19,301 bases of DNA from Prolixibacteraceae bacterium (GTDB taxonomy: Bacteria > Bacteroidota > Bacteroidia > Bacteroidales > Prolixibacteraceae): assembly GCA_003516705.1 (NCBI GenBank), contig DPCJ01000054.1, positions 5,541-24,841 of the forward strand, written 5' to 3'. Position 1 is the first letter of the stretch. The number at the start of each line of letters is the position of its first letter. The notes beneath the pieces are model-generated. The model was not told the origin of the DNA and did no database searches. It worked only from the letters and a program-made list of their open reading frames with translations. Positions 1-7,780 of this stretch are shown one piece after another. A program made the position numbers and the translations under genes.

Positions 1-2
1 AA

Positions 3-1160
3 AATGCTGTATATGGTCCTTATTTCGAAAACGATGCTTATTTCCTGGCAAAAGTTGACACACTTGCCATGTTACCCGACTCCGTTAAAGCACGTCATAT
101 TTTATTAAGAGTAACCACCCAGGAAGAGTTGGCTGGCGCACAAAAACTGGCTGACAGTTTAAAAACTGTTATTGAAAAAGGTGCTGATTTCAGTGTATTG
201 GCCTTGCAGTATTCAACCGACCAGGGTTCGGCTGTAAACGGTGGCGATTTAGGCTGGTTTGGTCGCGGCCAGATGGTTAAACCTTTTGAAGATGCTGCAT
301 TTAATAATGCAAAAAATGAAGTTTCTATTGCAATAAGTCAATTCGGAATACATGTCGTTCAAACTACCGACAAAGGAAAACCAACCTTACAGGCACAGGT
401 TGCTTTCCTTGTGCACAATGTTGTACCAAGTACCCGTACCGAACAGGAAATTTATGGTGAGGCAAGTAAATTTGCCAGTGCAAACAATACTTCAGAAAAA
501 TTCAATGCAGCTATTGTTGCTGAAAAACTGAATAAAAGAGTTGCTTCAGTTCGCGAAACAGATTTAAACATTGTTGGTTTGGAAAATGCCCGTATTTTGG
601 TGAGAGCCGCTTATGAAGCCAATGTTGGAGATGTTTTGAAGACTTCTCAGGAATCGCCGATTTTTGAATTGGGCAACAACTTTGTGATAGCCGTTCTTAC
701 AAAGGCAACGGAAGAAGGCGAAGCTACTTTCGAAGATGCCAAAACGCGTGTGGAACTTGCTGTTCTGAAACAGAAAAAAGCTGAAATGCTCGTTAAAAAA
801 GCTGCCGGAGCTGCTGAAGGAAAAACAGATCTGTACAGCGTGGCTAACGCACTCGGAACTGATGTAAAAAATGCGGCCAACGTTGATTTCAATGGCTTCT
901 CGATACCCGGACTTGGTATGGAGCCTGCCTTGGTGGGAACTGTAACAAGCATGGATGCCAACAAGCTGTCAAGACCAGTTGAAGGTAACAACGGAGTTTA
1001 TATAGCAATGGTAACATCAGTGAGCCAAAGTCCTGATCCGGGAGTTAAAAACGAACAAACCCGTCTTGCACAGAGTATGTTTTACAGGGCTACATCGCAG
1101 GCCGTTGAAAGCCAACGAAAAAAAGCTGAAATCACCGACAAAAGAGCTAAATTCTATTAA
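3..1160 (+). CDS. Peptidyl-prolyl cis-trans isomerase, parvulin/SurA-PpiD type (5' truncated by window edge)
   Basis: The frame is open from the left edge; the codons before the first ATG (69) read as protein (NAVYGPYFENDAYFLAKVDT), so the gene starts outside the window and 385 residues of its C-terminal part are seen. Residues about 28-120 form a parvulin (PpiC) rotamase domain: 'VKARHILL' opens it, and 'GGDLGWFGRGQMVKPFEDAAF' and 'FGIHVVQ' are its characteristic blocks. The rest is a helical chaperone-like tail ending in a Lys/Arg-rich stretch. Bacteroidota proteins of this layout are around 700 residues, membrane-anchored or periplasmic, and assist folding of outer-membrane and secreted proteins. 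The N-terminal anchor and SurA_N-like domain are not visible. A strong terminator follows 17 bases after the stop. The family call is firm; the exact SurA or PpiD equivalence is not. Confidence 0.9.
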   Translation, partial: NAVYGPYFENDAYFLAKVDTLAMLPDSVKARHILLRVTTQEELAGAQKLADSLKTVIEKGADFSVLALQYSTDQGSAVNGGDLGWFGRGQMVKPFEDAAFNNAKNEVSIAISQFGIHVVQTTDKGKPTLQAQVAFLVHNVVPSTRTEQEIYGEASKFASANNTSEKFNAAIVAEKLNKRVASVRETDLNIVGLENARILVRAAYEANVGDVLKTSQESPIFELGNNFVIAVLTKATEEGEATFEDAKTRVELAVLKQKKAEMLVKKAAGAAEGKTDLYSVANALGTDVKNAANVDFNGFSIPGLGMEPALVGTVTSMDANKLSRPVEGNNGVYIAMVTSVSQSPDPGVKNEQTRLAQSMFYRATSQAVESQRKKAEITDKRAKFY

Positions 1161-1177
1161 TAGAAAAATACTATATA

Positions 1178-1224
1178 AATAAGAAGGCCGGTTTTCTGTT
1201 TGAAAAGCGGCCTTCTTATTTTAT
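1178..1224. terminator. Bidirectional hairpin terminator between PPIase gene and glpF
   Basis: A perfect 13-bp stem pairs 1178-1190 (AATAAGAAGGCCG) with 1208-1220. Inside the loop a further 5-bp stem (TTTTC 1192-1196 with GAAAA 1202-1206) forms after one G-G mismatch. A T-rich tail follows on the plus strand, and the minus strand also runs into T/A-rich sequence. It lies 17 bases after the PPIase stop and about 80 bases beyond the glpF stop on the other strand, so it can end transcription of both converging units. Confidence 0.88.
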
Positions 1225-1298
1225 CCAGAACAAAATAAATCACAACCAATCTCCACCACAAATCTCAATCAATCCCGATTATTCTTTTTATGCTCTTA

Positions 1299-2045
1299 CT
1301 AACACATACAATGAATCAACAGATAAACTCCTGCAGCAAGCGCAGAACCAATTACAGGTCCAACAACCGGAATCCAGGCATAGGCCCAATCATTCGCATC
1401 TTTATTTGGGAGAGGAAGCAGCGTATGAACTATTCGTGGCCCTAAATCTCGGGCAGGATTGATGGCATAACCTGTTGTTCCGCCCAGACTCAAGCCGATT
1501 GCAAAAACAACAAATGCAACAGGCAGTGCTCCCAGCGAGCCCATCCCCACCTTGTGACCGGCAAGACTTTCATAATCAAGTTGGGGTAACGTAATTAATA
1601 AAACAGCCAGAATAAGAACGAAGGTTCCGATAACTTCCGAAAACAAATTACTTCCCGAATTTCTGATTGCAGGAGCAGTGCAAAAACAAGCCTTTTTTGC
1701 GCCAGGTGATGCTGTAACATTAAAATGATTTCTGAAAAACAAATATACAGCGACTGCGCCAGCCATTGCACCAGCAATTTGCGCAACAATAAACGGGACA
1801 ACTTTTACCCAGTCGAACAGACCGCTAAAGGCCAATCCCAGTGTAACGGCGGGATTCAGATGGGCGCCGCTCATATCGCCCGAAATCAGTACTGCCACAT
1901 AAACCGCCATACTCCATCCAAAAGTTATCACAATCCAGCCTCCGCCAAAACTGTGCGTTTTATCGAGATTCACATTGGCTACCACGCCATTTCCCAAAAG
2001 AATAAGGATAAATGTTCCTAAAAATTCACCAAAAAATTCCATCAT
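1299..2045 (-). CDS. glpF: Glycerol uptake facilitator (aquaglyceroporin, MIP family)
   Basis: A 248-residue integral inner-membrane channel that lets glycerol diffuse into the cell. Both signature half-helices are present: HLNPAVTLGLA (NPA at residues 64-66) and GYAINPARDLGPR (NPA at 196-198). The Asp after the second NPAR (residue 200) and the aromatic/arginine filter residues W44 and R199 mark the glycerol-conducting branch rather than water-only AqpZ. W44 lies 20 residues before the first NPA Asn, the same spacing as W48 to N68 in E. coli GlpF. Six hydrophobic segments plus two re-entrant loops fit the MIP fold. It resembles the Bacillus-type GlpF in the 'GGTTGYAINPARDLGPR' block. There are two tandem ATGs (2045 and 2042); the first is used here. 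It sits 17 bases after glpD, so the two are almost certainly co-transcribed and it acts as the entry step for GlpK. Confidence 0.95.
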   Translation of the reverse strand: MMEFFGEFLGTFILILLGNGVVANVNLDKTHSFGGGWIVITFGWSMAVYVAVLISGDMSGAHLNPAVTLGLAFSGLFDWVKVVPFIVAQIAGAMAGAVAVYLFFRNHFNVTASPGAKKACFCTAPAIRNSGSNLFSEVIGTFVLILAVLLITLPQLDYESLAGHKVGMGSLGALPVAFVVFAIGLSLGGTTGYAINPARDLGPRIVHTLLPLPNKDANDWAYAWIPVVGPVIGSALAAGVYLLIHCMC

Positions 2046-2062
2046 AATCGTTTATCAGTTAG

Positions 2063-3625
2063 TTATTCAAAATAATAATTCTTTGCCACCTGTTTAAACA
2101 GGTGTATTTGATTTTCAATCCATATATTATCGTATTTCAGTTCTTTTGCCATAATCGAAGCAGTTTCGGGTGCTATTCTGAGGCTTTCGCGGGCATCAAG
2201 GAATAGCGCACGGGTACGACGCGCCAACACATCTTCCAGTGTCCGTGCCATTTCTTTCCGCACTGCCCATGCAACCTGCGATTTTCTGATTTCAAGCTTT
2301 TCGCTCAAAAATCCGGCTAAACTTTCATCCTCTTCACCCAAAGCAATAATGTCTTCCTTATGAATTCCGTAAACGGCAAGCGGGTCGGTGTGTGGGTCGA
2401 TATCCATTCTGAATCCGTGAACCGGCAGGTGAGTGGTGATACAATTTCTTTCCGGAAATCCACCAAGCATTGCAGCTTTATCAATTGTATCTTCAGCCAT
2501 TTTTCGATAAGTGGTCCACTTCCCACCAATAATAGTCACCAAACCCGATATTGAAATAAGTATTTTGTGCCCGCGCGAAATTTCTTTTGTGGCTTTTCCC
2601 TCTCCTTCTGGTTTTGCCAATGGCCTCAAACCCGCAAAAACGCTTAAAACATCGGCCCTGGTGGGTTGTTTGGTGAGGTACTGTCCGGCAGTTTCGAGCA
2701 CAAAATCAACTTCCGGTTCAAGTGCCACTGGTTCAAGCGAATGATTTTCAATTAAGGTGTCGGTAGTTCCAACCACCACGTGATTGTGCCACGGAACGGC
2801 AAACATTACACGCCCGTCGGAAGTGTGCGGAACCATTATGGCCGATTTATTCGGAAGAAAATCTTTATCGAGTACAAGATGAATTCCCTGGCTGGGTGTA
2901 ATCATATTTGGTTTTCCGGGCTCATCCATTTGAATCACCTCATCGGCAAAAACCCCGGTAGCATTAATTACCACCTTCGATTTAATGTCAAATTCCTCCC
3001 CTGTTTCTGTGTCAAAAGCCTGAACTCCGGCAACCAGTTCATTTTCTTTTATCAAAGCTGATATTTTGCAATAATTCAAAACTGTACCACCGTAATCTAC
3101 TGTAGTTTGCGCAAGACTTACGGCCATTCGTGCATCATCGAACTGGCCATCCTGGTAAATCACGCCACCGCGTAAACCTTCCTGCTCAACCGTTGGAATT
3201 GCCTCAATTGTTTCTTCCAATGAAAGATGTTTTGATGGGCCAAGTCCCAGTTTGCCGGCCATCATATCATAAACTTTTAAACCTACTGTATAAAACGGAC
3301 CTCCCCAAAAATCGTAGGCAGGAATTATAAACGACTGGTTGGTTACAAGGTGTGGTGCATTTTTAAACATCAGCCCGCGCTCATGCAAAGCTTCAAAAAC
3401 AAGCGAAATATCGCCTTGTTGCAGGTAACGAACACCGCCGTGCACGAGTTTTGTGCTTCGGCTCGAGGTTCCTTTGGCAAAATCGGCCTGTTCGAGTAAC
3501 AAAGTTTTATACCCGCGTGAAGCCGAATCAACTGCACATCCCAATCCTGTTGATCCACCCCCGATAATAACAACATCCCACAGTTTTTCTTTTCTAATTT
3601 TTTTGATTACTGCTTTTCTATTCAT
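2063..3625 (-). CDS. glpD: Glycerol-3-phosphate dehydrogenase, FAD-dependent
   Basis: Oxidises sn-glycerol-3-phosphate to dihydroxyacetone phosphate at the inner-membrane face, passing electrons to the quinone pool. Of its 520 residues, the N-terminus carries the FAD-binding Rossmann loop IIGGGSTGLGCAVDSASRG (GGGSTG at 22-27), then the family block TSSRSTKLVHGGVRYLQQGD. 'VVINATGVFAD' and 'GTTD' follow in the DAO domain, and 'IGGKWTTYRKMAEDTID' near residue 370-385. A DAO_C helical domain closes the protein (AVRKEMARTLEDVLARRTRALFLDA). Length fits the 500-560 residue family. The ATG at 3625 is supported by the short basic N-terminus before the Rossmann strand, usual for Bacteroidota GlpD. It lies between glpK (122-base gap containing heptad repeats) and glpF (17-base gap). 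Confidence 0.96.
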   Translation of the reverse strand: MNRKAVIKKIRKEKLWDVVIIGGGSTGLGCAVDSASRGYKTLLLEQADFAKGTSSRSTKLVHGGVRYLQQGDISLVFEALHERGLMFKNAPHLVTNQSFIIPAYDFWGGPFYTVGLKVYDMMAGKLGLGPSKHLSLEETIEAIPTVEQEGLRGGVIYQDGQFDDARMAVSLAQTTVDYGGTVLNYCKISALIKENELVAGVQAFDTETGEEFDIKSKVVINATGVFADEVIQMDEPGKPNMITPSQGIHLVLDKDFLPNKSAIMVPHTSDGRVMFAVPWHNHVVVGTTDTLIENHSLEPVALEPEVDFVLETAGQYLTKQPTRADVLSVFAGLRPLAKPEGEGKATKEISRGHKILISISGLVTIIGGKWTTYRKMAEDTIDKAAMLGGFPERNCITTHLPVHGFRMDIDPHTDPLAVYGIHKEDIIALGEEDESLAGFLSEKLEIRKSQVAWAVRKEMARTLEDVLARRTRALFLDARESLRIAPETASIMAKELKYDNIWIENQIHLFKQVAKNYYFE

Positions 3626-3640
3626 AAGTCAAATTTTTTG

Positions 3641-3668
3641 ATACTGGATACTGGATGTTGGATAATAA
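3641..3668. repeat. 7-nt tandem repeat, ATACTGG type, in glpK-glpD gap
   Basis: Two exact copies of ATACTGG (3641-3647, 3648-3654) are followed by one with two changes, ATGTTGG (3655-3661), and a decayed unit ATAATAA (3662-3668). The period of seven is strict. It is the first of two heptad arrays in the same 122-base intergenic stretch. Confidence 0.8.
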
Positions 3669-3690
3669 CTAAAACTTGATTTTAAGTTTC

Positions 3691-3725
3691 TGAACCCGGA
3701 ACTGGGAACTGAGAACTCGGAACTC
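3691..3725. repeat. 7-nt tandem repeat, GGAACTG/GGAACTC type, in glpK-glpD gap
   Basis: Four consecutive heptads GGAACTG, GGAACTG, AGAACTC, GGAACTC fill 3698-3725 without a break, preceded by a divergent unit TGAACCC at 3691-3697. The array lies 22 bases beyond the glpK stop and 65 bases before the glpD start in the transcribed direction. The units are not self-complementary, so this is a phased repeat rather than a terminator. Confidence 0.8.
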
Positions 3726-3747
3726 AATTTCTACCGCTATCTTCCGA

Positions 3748-5241
3748 CTACTCTCCGTACCAGTGTTTACTCCGTTCAACAGCCCTTTTCCAGTCGTTAA
3801 TTACTTTTTTGATTTTTGTTGTGTCCGAAACTGGCTCAAAAACTTTGTCAGCCTGCCATTGATGAACAATTTCATCGGTATTCTGCCAGAAACCTGTTGC
3901 AAGTCCTGCTAAATAAGCTACTCCCAACGCTGTTGTTTCAGTAATTTTTGGTCTCACCAATTTGGTTTGAATGGAATCAGCCTGAATCTGCATCAGCAGG
4001 TTATCCACCGAAGCCCCTCCATCCACGCGCAATTCGTTGAGTTCAATTCCTGAATCATCAACCATTGTTTCAATTACTTCCATCGAGCTGAATGCAATCG
4101 CTTCGAGTGCAGCCCGCGCAATGTGTGCTTTTGTCGATGCCCTTCTCAAACCAATAATTGCACCTGTAGCATACTGATCCCAATGCGGAGCACCCAGCCC
4201 CACAAATCCCTGAACCAGCGCCACTCCTCCACTATCTTCCACCTGGCTCGCCAGCGCTTCAATTTCAGAAGAAGAATTGATAATTTCCAACTGGTCGCGC
4301 AGCCACTGAACCACTGCGCCGCCCATAAAAATACTGCCTTCGAGTGCATAAGTCACTTCGTTGCCAATCTGCCAGCCAATGGTTGTAAGCAATTTGTTTT
4401 TCGAGACAATTGGTTTGCTCCCAGTATTCATTACTACAAAGCACCCGGTTCCATACGTATTTTTCACCATTCCGGGATTGATACACATTTGCCCGAACAA
4501 TGCAGCCTGCTGGTCGCCGGCTATTCCCCCAATCGGGACTCCGTAACCTAACAAATCGGGGTCGGTGGTTCCGTAAACAAGGCTGCTGGGCTTTACTTCG
4601 GGCAGAATACCAGCAGGAATATCCAATAATTTCAGCAATTCATCATCCCATTGAAGGGTGTGAATATTGTAAATCATTGTACGACTGGCATTGCTTGCAT
4701 CGGTTACATGCAATTTCCCACCCGTGAGTTTCCATAACAACCATGTATCAACTGTACCAAAAGCCAGTTTACCTTCGGCTGCCAGTTTCCGTGTTCCGGG
4801 AACATTGTCGAGAATCCATTTGATTTTGGTGCCCGAAAAATAGGCATCAACCACAAGACCTGTTTTTTCAGCAATTAGTTTTTCCAGGCCCCGTGCTTTC
4901 AAATCATCACAGGTATCTGCTGTGCGGCGGTCCTGCCAAACAATGGCATTGTAAACAGGACTACCCGTTTCGCGATTCCAGAGAATCGTGGTTTCGCGCT
5001 GGTTGGTAATACCGATTGATTCAATCTGGTCAGGCAACACTCCGGCCTTTTTTAAAACTTCTTTTAAAACCTGAAGCTGGGTCTCCCAGATGGTTTCCGG
5101 GTTATGTTCCACCCAGCCGCTGTGTGGGTAAATCTGTTCAAATTCCTGCTGGGCCACAGCCACAATTTCGCCCGAATAATTAAAAAGAATTGCCCGGTTG
5201 CTGGTAGTTCCCGCATCGAGCGAAAGAATATAACGTTGCAT
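3748..5241 (-). CDS. glpK: Glycerol kinase (FGGY family)
   Basis: Cytosolic enzyme that phosphorylates glycerol to sn-glycerol-3-phosphate with ATP, trapping what GlpF admits and feeding GlpD. Its 497 residues match the usual 495-505. The N-terminal FGGY domain begins MQRYILSLDAGTTSNRAILF (phosphate-binding DAGTTS). The substrate-site blocks follow: GWVEHNPETIW, GITNQRETTILW (R82-E83), YNAIVWQDRRTA, and DAYFSGTKIKWILD. GIAGDQQAALFGQ carries the catalytic base D243. The C-terminal domain has NTYGTGCF, ALEGSIFMGGAVVQWLRD, GLGAPHWD, RVDGGAS and TALGVAYLAGLATGFW. It is the first gene of the leftward glp unit and diverges from gpsA across a 172-base region with a palindromic operator candidate. 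Confidence 0.97.
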   Translation of the reverse strand: MQRYILSLDAGTTSNRAILFNYSGEIVAVAQQEFEQIYPHSGWVEHNPETIWETQLQVLKEVLKKAGVLPDQIESIGITNQRETTILWNRETGSPVYNAIVWQDRRTADTCDDLKARGLEKLIAEKTGLVVDAYFSGTKIKWILDNVPGTRKLAAEGKLAFGTVDTWLLWKLTGGKLHVTDASNASRTMIYNIHTLQWDDELLKLLDIPAGILPEVKPSSLVYGTTDPDLLGYGVPIGGIAGDQQAALFGQMCINPGMVKNTYGTGCFVVMNTGSKPIVSKNKLLTTIGWQIGNEVTYALEGSIFMGGAVVQWLRDQLEIINSSSEIEALASQVEDSGGVALVQGFVGLGAPHWDQYATGAIIGLRRASTKAHIARAALEAIAFSSMEVIETMVDDSGIELNELRVDGGASVDNLLMQIQADSIQTKLVRPKITETTALGVAYLAGLATGFWQNTDEIVHQWQADKVFEPVSDTTKIKKVINDWKRAVERSKHWYGE

Positions 5242-5356
5242 AAATTTATGTTTTATTGGTTCGGGGAATTTACAAAAATTGAATTATTGAACGACATGTA
5301 TTTTCAATTCTTTCTTAACAGTACCTTTCAATTTTGTAGGCACTGTGTCAGAAAAA

Positions 5357-5377
5357 TTTGATTGGTGACCAATCAAA
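5357..5377. promoter_or_regulatory. Perfect palindrome, candidate operator between glpK and gpsA
   Basis: The left arm TTTGATTGGT (5357-5366) and the right arm ACCAATCAAA (5368-5377) are exact reverse complements around a single central G (5367). There is no following T-run and the site is upstream of both divergent genes: 115 bases before glpK and 36 before gpsA. This form suits a dimeric repressor or activator, for example of the TetR class, more than a terminator. It covers the place where the -33 element of the gpsA promoter would be. The regulator is not in the window; the operator role is inference. Confidence 0.65.
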
Positions 5378-5387
5378 AAAATCTTCC

Positions 5388-5395
5388 TACTTTTG
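5388..5395 (+). promoter_or_regulatory. Candidate -7 element of gpsA promoter
   Basis: TACTTTTG matches the Bacteroidota -7 consensus TAnnTTTG in full and lies 18 bases before the gpsA ATG, giving a short leader. No good -33 TTTG stands at the usual spacing; instead the palindrome at 5357-5377 occupies that place, suggesting regulated transcription. Confidence 0.5.
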
Positions 5396-5413
5396 CCATT
5401 CAGAATAAATTAA

Positions 5414-6412
5414 ATGAATACAAAAGCAAAAAGGGTAGCTATTATTGGCAGCGGAAGCTGGGCAACTGCCATCGCAAAAATGGTACTCGAAAATGTAAAA
5501 CACATCAACTGGTTTATGCGAAAACCCGAAACCACAGAGCATTTCGAAAAAACCGGTCATAATCCGCGCTATTTGCAAAATGTGGAATTCGATACCAACC
5601 GGATTACTTTTTACAACGATATCGATGAGATTACTGCCGCATCAGATATTTTAATCATGGCTGTTCCTTCGGCTTACCTGCCTGTGATTTTGGGTAATTT
5701 GAAAACCGACATTAGTAAAAAATACATTCTTTCGGGAATCAAGGGTGTGGTTTCTGAAGAAAACCTGCTTGTGGTACAATACCTGAACCAATTTTTTCAC
5801 GTGCCTTTTGAAAATCTTGGTGTGATTGCCGGTCCGTGTCATGCAGAGGAGGTGGCACTCCAACGGCTCTCGTATCTGACAGTAGCCTGCATTGATGAAG
5901 TTAACGCTGAGAAATTTGCCAGCCTTATCCGTTGCGAATACATCAAAACCACTCTTTCCGACGACATTTGGGGAACAGAATATTCATCGGTTCTGAAAAA
6001 TATTATTGCCATTGCCTCGGGTATTTGTCACGGACTGCGTTATGGCGACAATTTTCAGGCCGTGCTGGTTTCGAATGCCATCCAGGAAATCAAGCGGTTT
6101 GTGGATACTGTGCATCCCATCGACCGCGACATCAAAAGCTCGGCCTATTTGGGCGACCTTTTGGTTACAGCCTACTCGCAATTCAGCCGCAACCGCACTT
6201 TTGGGATGATGATTGGCAAAGGATACCCTGTAAAAGCCGCCAAACTTGAATTGAACATGGTGGCAGAAGGTTATTATTCGTCAAAATCGATTTACGAAAT
6301 TAACAAAAACTACGATGTTGATATGCCAATCGCCGAGGCGGTTTACAAGATATTGTACGAAAATGCCTCACCTAAAAAAGAGATTGCGCAGTTAGCTGAT
6401 AGAATGAGTTGA
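5414..6412 (+). CDS. gpsA: Glycerol-3-phosphate dehydrogenase [NAD(P)+]
   Basis: Reduces dihydroxyacetone phosphate to sn-glycerol-3-phosphate in the cytosol, supplying the phospholipid backbone. The protein has 332 residues, the usual length. The Rossmann nucleotide loop VAIIGSGSWATAIAKM is at 8-23. The remaining family blocks are ILIMAVPSAYL (79-89), SGIKGV (K110), IAGPCHAEEVA (138-148, the Bacteroidota form of GPSFAKEV), and SVLKNIIAIASGICHGL with the catalytic lysine K195. The second domain holds RDIKSSAYLGDLLVTAYS, matching the usual 'GLSGLGDL..T..S' block in modified form. The start at 5414 leaves only seven residues before the first strand. No clear Shine-Dalgarno precedes it. It diverges from glpK, so G3P production and G3P consumption are encoded back to back; serA follows on the same strand after 77 bases. 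Confidence 0.93.
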   Translation: MNTKAKRVAIIGSGSWATAIAKMVLENVKHINWFMRKPETTEHFEKTGHNPRYLQNVEFDTNRITFYNDIDEITAASDILIMAVPSAYLPVILGNLKTDISKKYILSGIKGVVSEENLLVVQYLNQFFHVPFENLGVIAGPCHAEEVALQRLSYLTVACIDEVNAEKFASLIRCEYIKTTLSDDIWGTEYSSVLKNIIAIASGICHGLRYGDNFQAVLVSNAIQEIKRFVDTVHPIDRDIKSSAYLGDLLVTAYSQFSRNRTFGMMIGKGYPVKAAKLELNMVAEGYYSSKSIYEINKNYDVDMPIAEAVYKILYENASPKKEIAQLADRMS

Positions 6413-6489
6413 TTTGAGGACTGGTGTTTAGATAGCTGTAAAACATGTTTTTTGTTTGCCTGTGGCTTACTATTTTTACAAAAAAACCA

Positions 6490-7722
6490 ATGGCAACAAA
6501 ATACTCACTCGGAAAAGATAAAATCAGGGTTCTACTGCTCGAAGGGATGCATCAATCGGCGGTAAAAGCTTTTGGTGAAGCTGGTTATACCAATATTGAA
6601 TACCTGAAAACAGCGCTTGACGAAGCCGACCTCGAACGAAAGATAAAAGATTCCCATATTATTGGTATCCGTTCGCGCACACAACTTACCCGAGAAATCC
6701 TTAAAAAGGCGAAAAAGCTTATGGCCGTTGGCTGTTACAGCATCGGTACCAACCAGGTTGATTTACAAGCCGCCAAACAATTGGGCATTCCGGTTTTTAA
6801 CGCTCCGTTTTCAAATACCCGTTCGGTGGCCGAACTTGTGATTGCCGAGATCATTATGCTGATGCGCGAAGTACCTGCAAAAAATGCTGCCGCCCACCGC
6901 GGAACCTGGATGAAAGCAGCTTCAAAATCATACGAAGTACGCGGAAAAAATATTGGAATCGTGGGTTACGGACACATTGGTTCGCAGGTTTCTATTTTGG
7001 CCGAAGCATTGGGAATGAATGTTTTCTATTTCGATATCGAAAAGAAACTGAGCCTTGGCAAGGCTGTTCCGGTTAATTCGCTTGATGAATTATTGAAAAT
7101 TTCGGATGTGGTAACTTTACATGTTCCCGAAACCGAACTCACCCTGAACATGATTTCAGCGCACGAAATCGGGTTAATGCGGGAAAATGCGCTGTTGATC
7201 AATGCCTCGCGCGGTACAGTTGTCGATTACCATGCACTGGCCGAAGCACTAAAAACCGGTTGGCTTGCAGGCGCTGCCGCCGATGTTTTCCCAACCGAAC
7301 CGGTCTCGAACGACGAACCTTTTGTTTCGGTCTTACAGCAATTTGATAATGTGATTCTGACCCCGCATATTGGCGGCAGTACTTCAGAAGCGCAGGAAAA
7401 CATCGGGGTTGAGGTTACCGAAAAACTGATTAAATACAGCGACATCGGTTCAACGGTGGGCGCAGTTAACTTTCCGCAGGTTTCGCTTTACCCGAACCGC
7501 GACAAACAACGGTTTCTGCACATCCACCGGAACATGCCGGGATTGCTAAAAGACATCAACTTTGTGTTTACAAATAAAAACATCAACATTGCTGCGCAAT
7601 ACCTTCAAACCGAACCCGAAATCGGGTATGTGATTATCGATGCCGAAAGTCACGAGTGCGATACGGTTTTGAACGAATTGAAAGCCATTCCACACACCAT
7701 CAGGGCGAGAATGTTGTACTAA
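6490..7722 (+). CDS. serA: D-3-phosphoglycerate dehydrogenase
   Basis: Oxidises 3-phosphoglycerate to 3-phosphohydroxypyruvate with NAD+, the first committed step of serine synthesis. An in-frame ATG lies earlier (6445), but it adds a hydrophobic leader (MFFVCLWLTIF) foreign to the family. The ATG at 6490 gives MATKYSLGKDKIRVLLLEG and 410 residues, exactly the E. coli SerA length. Domains: 2-hydroxyacid dehydrogenase substrate domain with GCYSIGTNQVDL and NAPFSNTRSVAELV; NAD domain with IVGYGHIGSQ, LHVPET, INASRGTVVD, DVFPTEP and the His signature LTPHIGGST; then a C-terminal ACT domain (FLHIHRNMPGLLKDINFVF, NIAAQYLQT, IPHTIRARMLY) that in E. coli binds serine for feedback inhibition. The ACT domain suggests the same control. 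It is downstream of gpsA on the same strand. Confidence 0.96.
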   Translation: MATKYSLGKDKIRVLLLEGMHQSAVKAFGEAGYTNIEYLKTALDEADLERKIKDSHIIGIRSRTQLTREILKKAKKLMAVGCYSIGTNQVDLQAAKQLGIPVFNAPFSNTRSVAELVIAEIIMLMREVPAKNAAAHRGTWMKAASKSYEVRGKNIGIVGYGHIGSQVSILAEALGMNVFYFDIEKKLSLGKAVPVNSLDELLKISDVVTLHVPETELTLNMISAHEIGLMRENALLINASRGTVVDYHALAEALKTGWLAGAAADVFPTEPVSNDEPFVSVLQQFDNVILTPHIGGSTSEAQENIGVEVTEKLIKYSDIGSTVGAVNFPQVSLYPNRDKQRFLHIHRNMPGLLKDINFVFTNKNINIAAQYLQTEPEIGYVIIDAESHECDTVLNELKAIPHTIRARMLY

Positions 7723-7760
7723 AAAAAGAACGCACCCTTATTAAGATGAGTTCTTTTTTT
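7721..7760. terminator. Bidirectional terminator between serA and pgi
   Basis: An 11-bp stem pairs 7721-7731 (AAAAAAAGAAC) with 7750-7760 (GTTCTTTTTTT) around an 18-base loop that can itself fold (CTTA with TAAG). Each strand presents a T-run after the stem, and the hairpin begins at the serA stop and ends 20 bases from the pgi stop. It serves both converging genes. Confidence 0.8.
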
Positions 7761-7780
7761 ATATCCAAATTCTAACGAAC

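Noticed and set aside
69..1160. ATG at 69 as the start of the PPIase gene
   Set aside because: The frame continues upstream to the window edge with sequence typical of the family, so 69 is an internal methionine.
4123..4551. 142-residue open frame opposite glpK
   Set aside because: It is an antisense shadow of a well-recognised enzyme, and its product has the composition of read-through antisense with no recognisable domain.
6471..6478. TATTTTTA as a serA -7 promoter element
   Set aside because: It has one mismatch to TAnnTTTG and no -33 at usual spacing; co-transcription with gpsA is as likely.
6445..6489. Upstream ATG giving SerA a hydrophobic N-terminal extension
   Set aside because: The extension (MFFVCLWLTIF) has no counterpart in the cytosolic family, and the ATG at 6490 restores the E. 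coli length and N-terminus.
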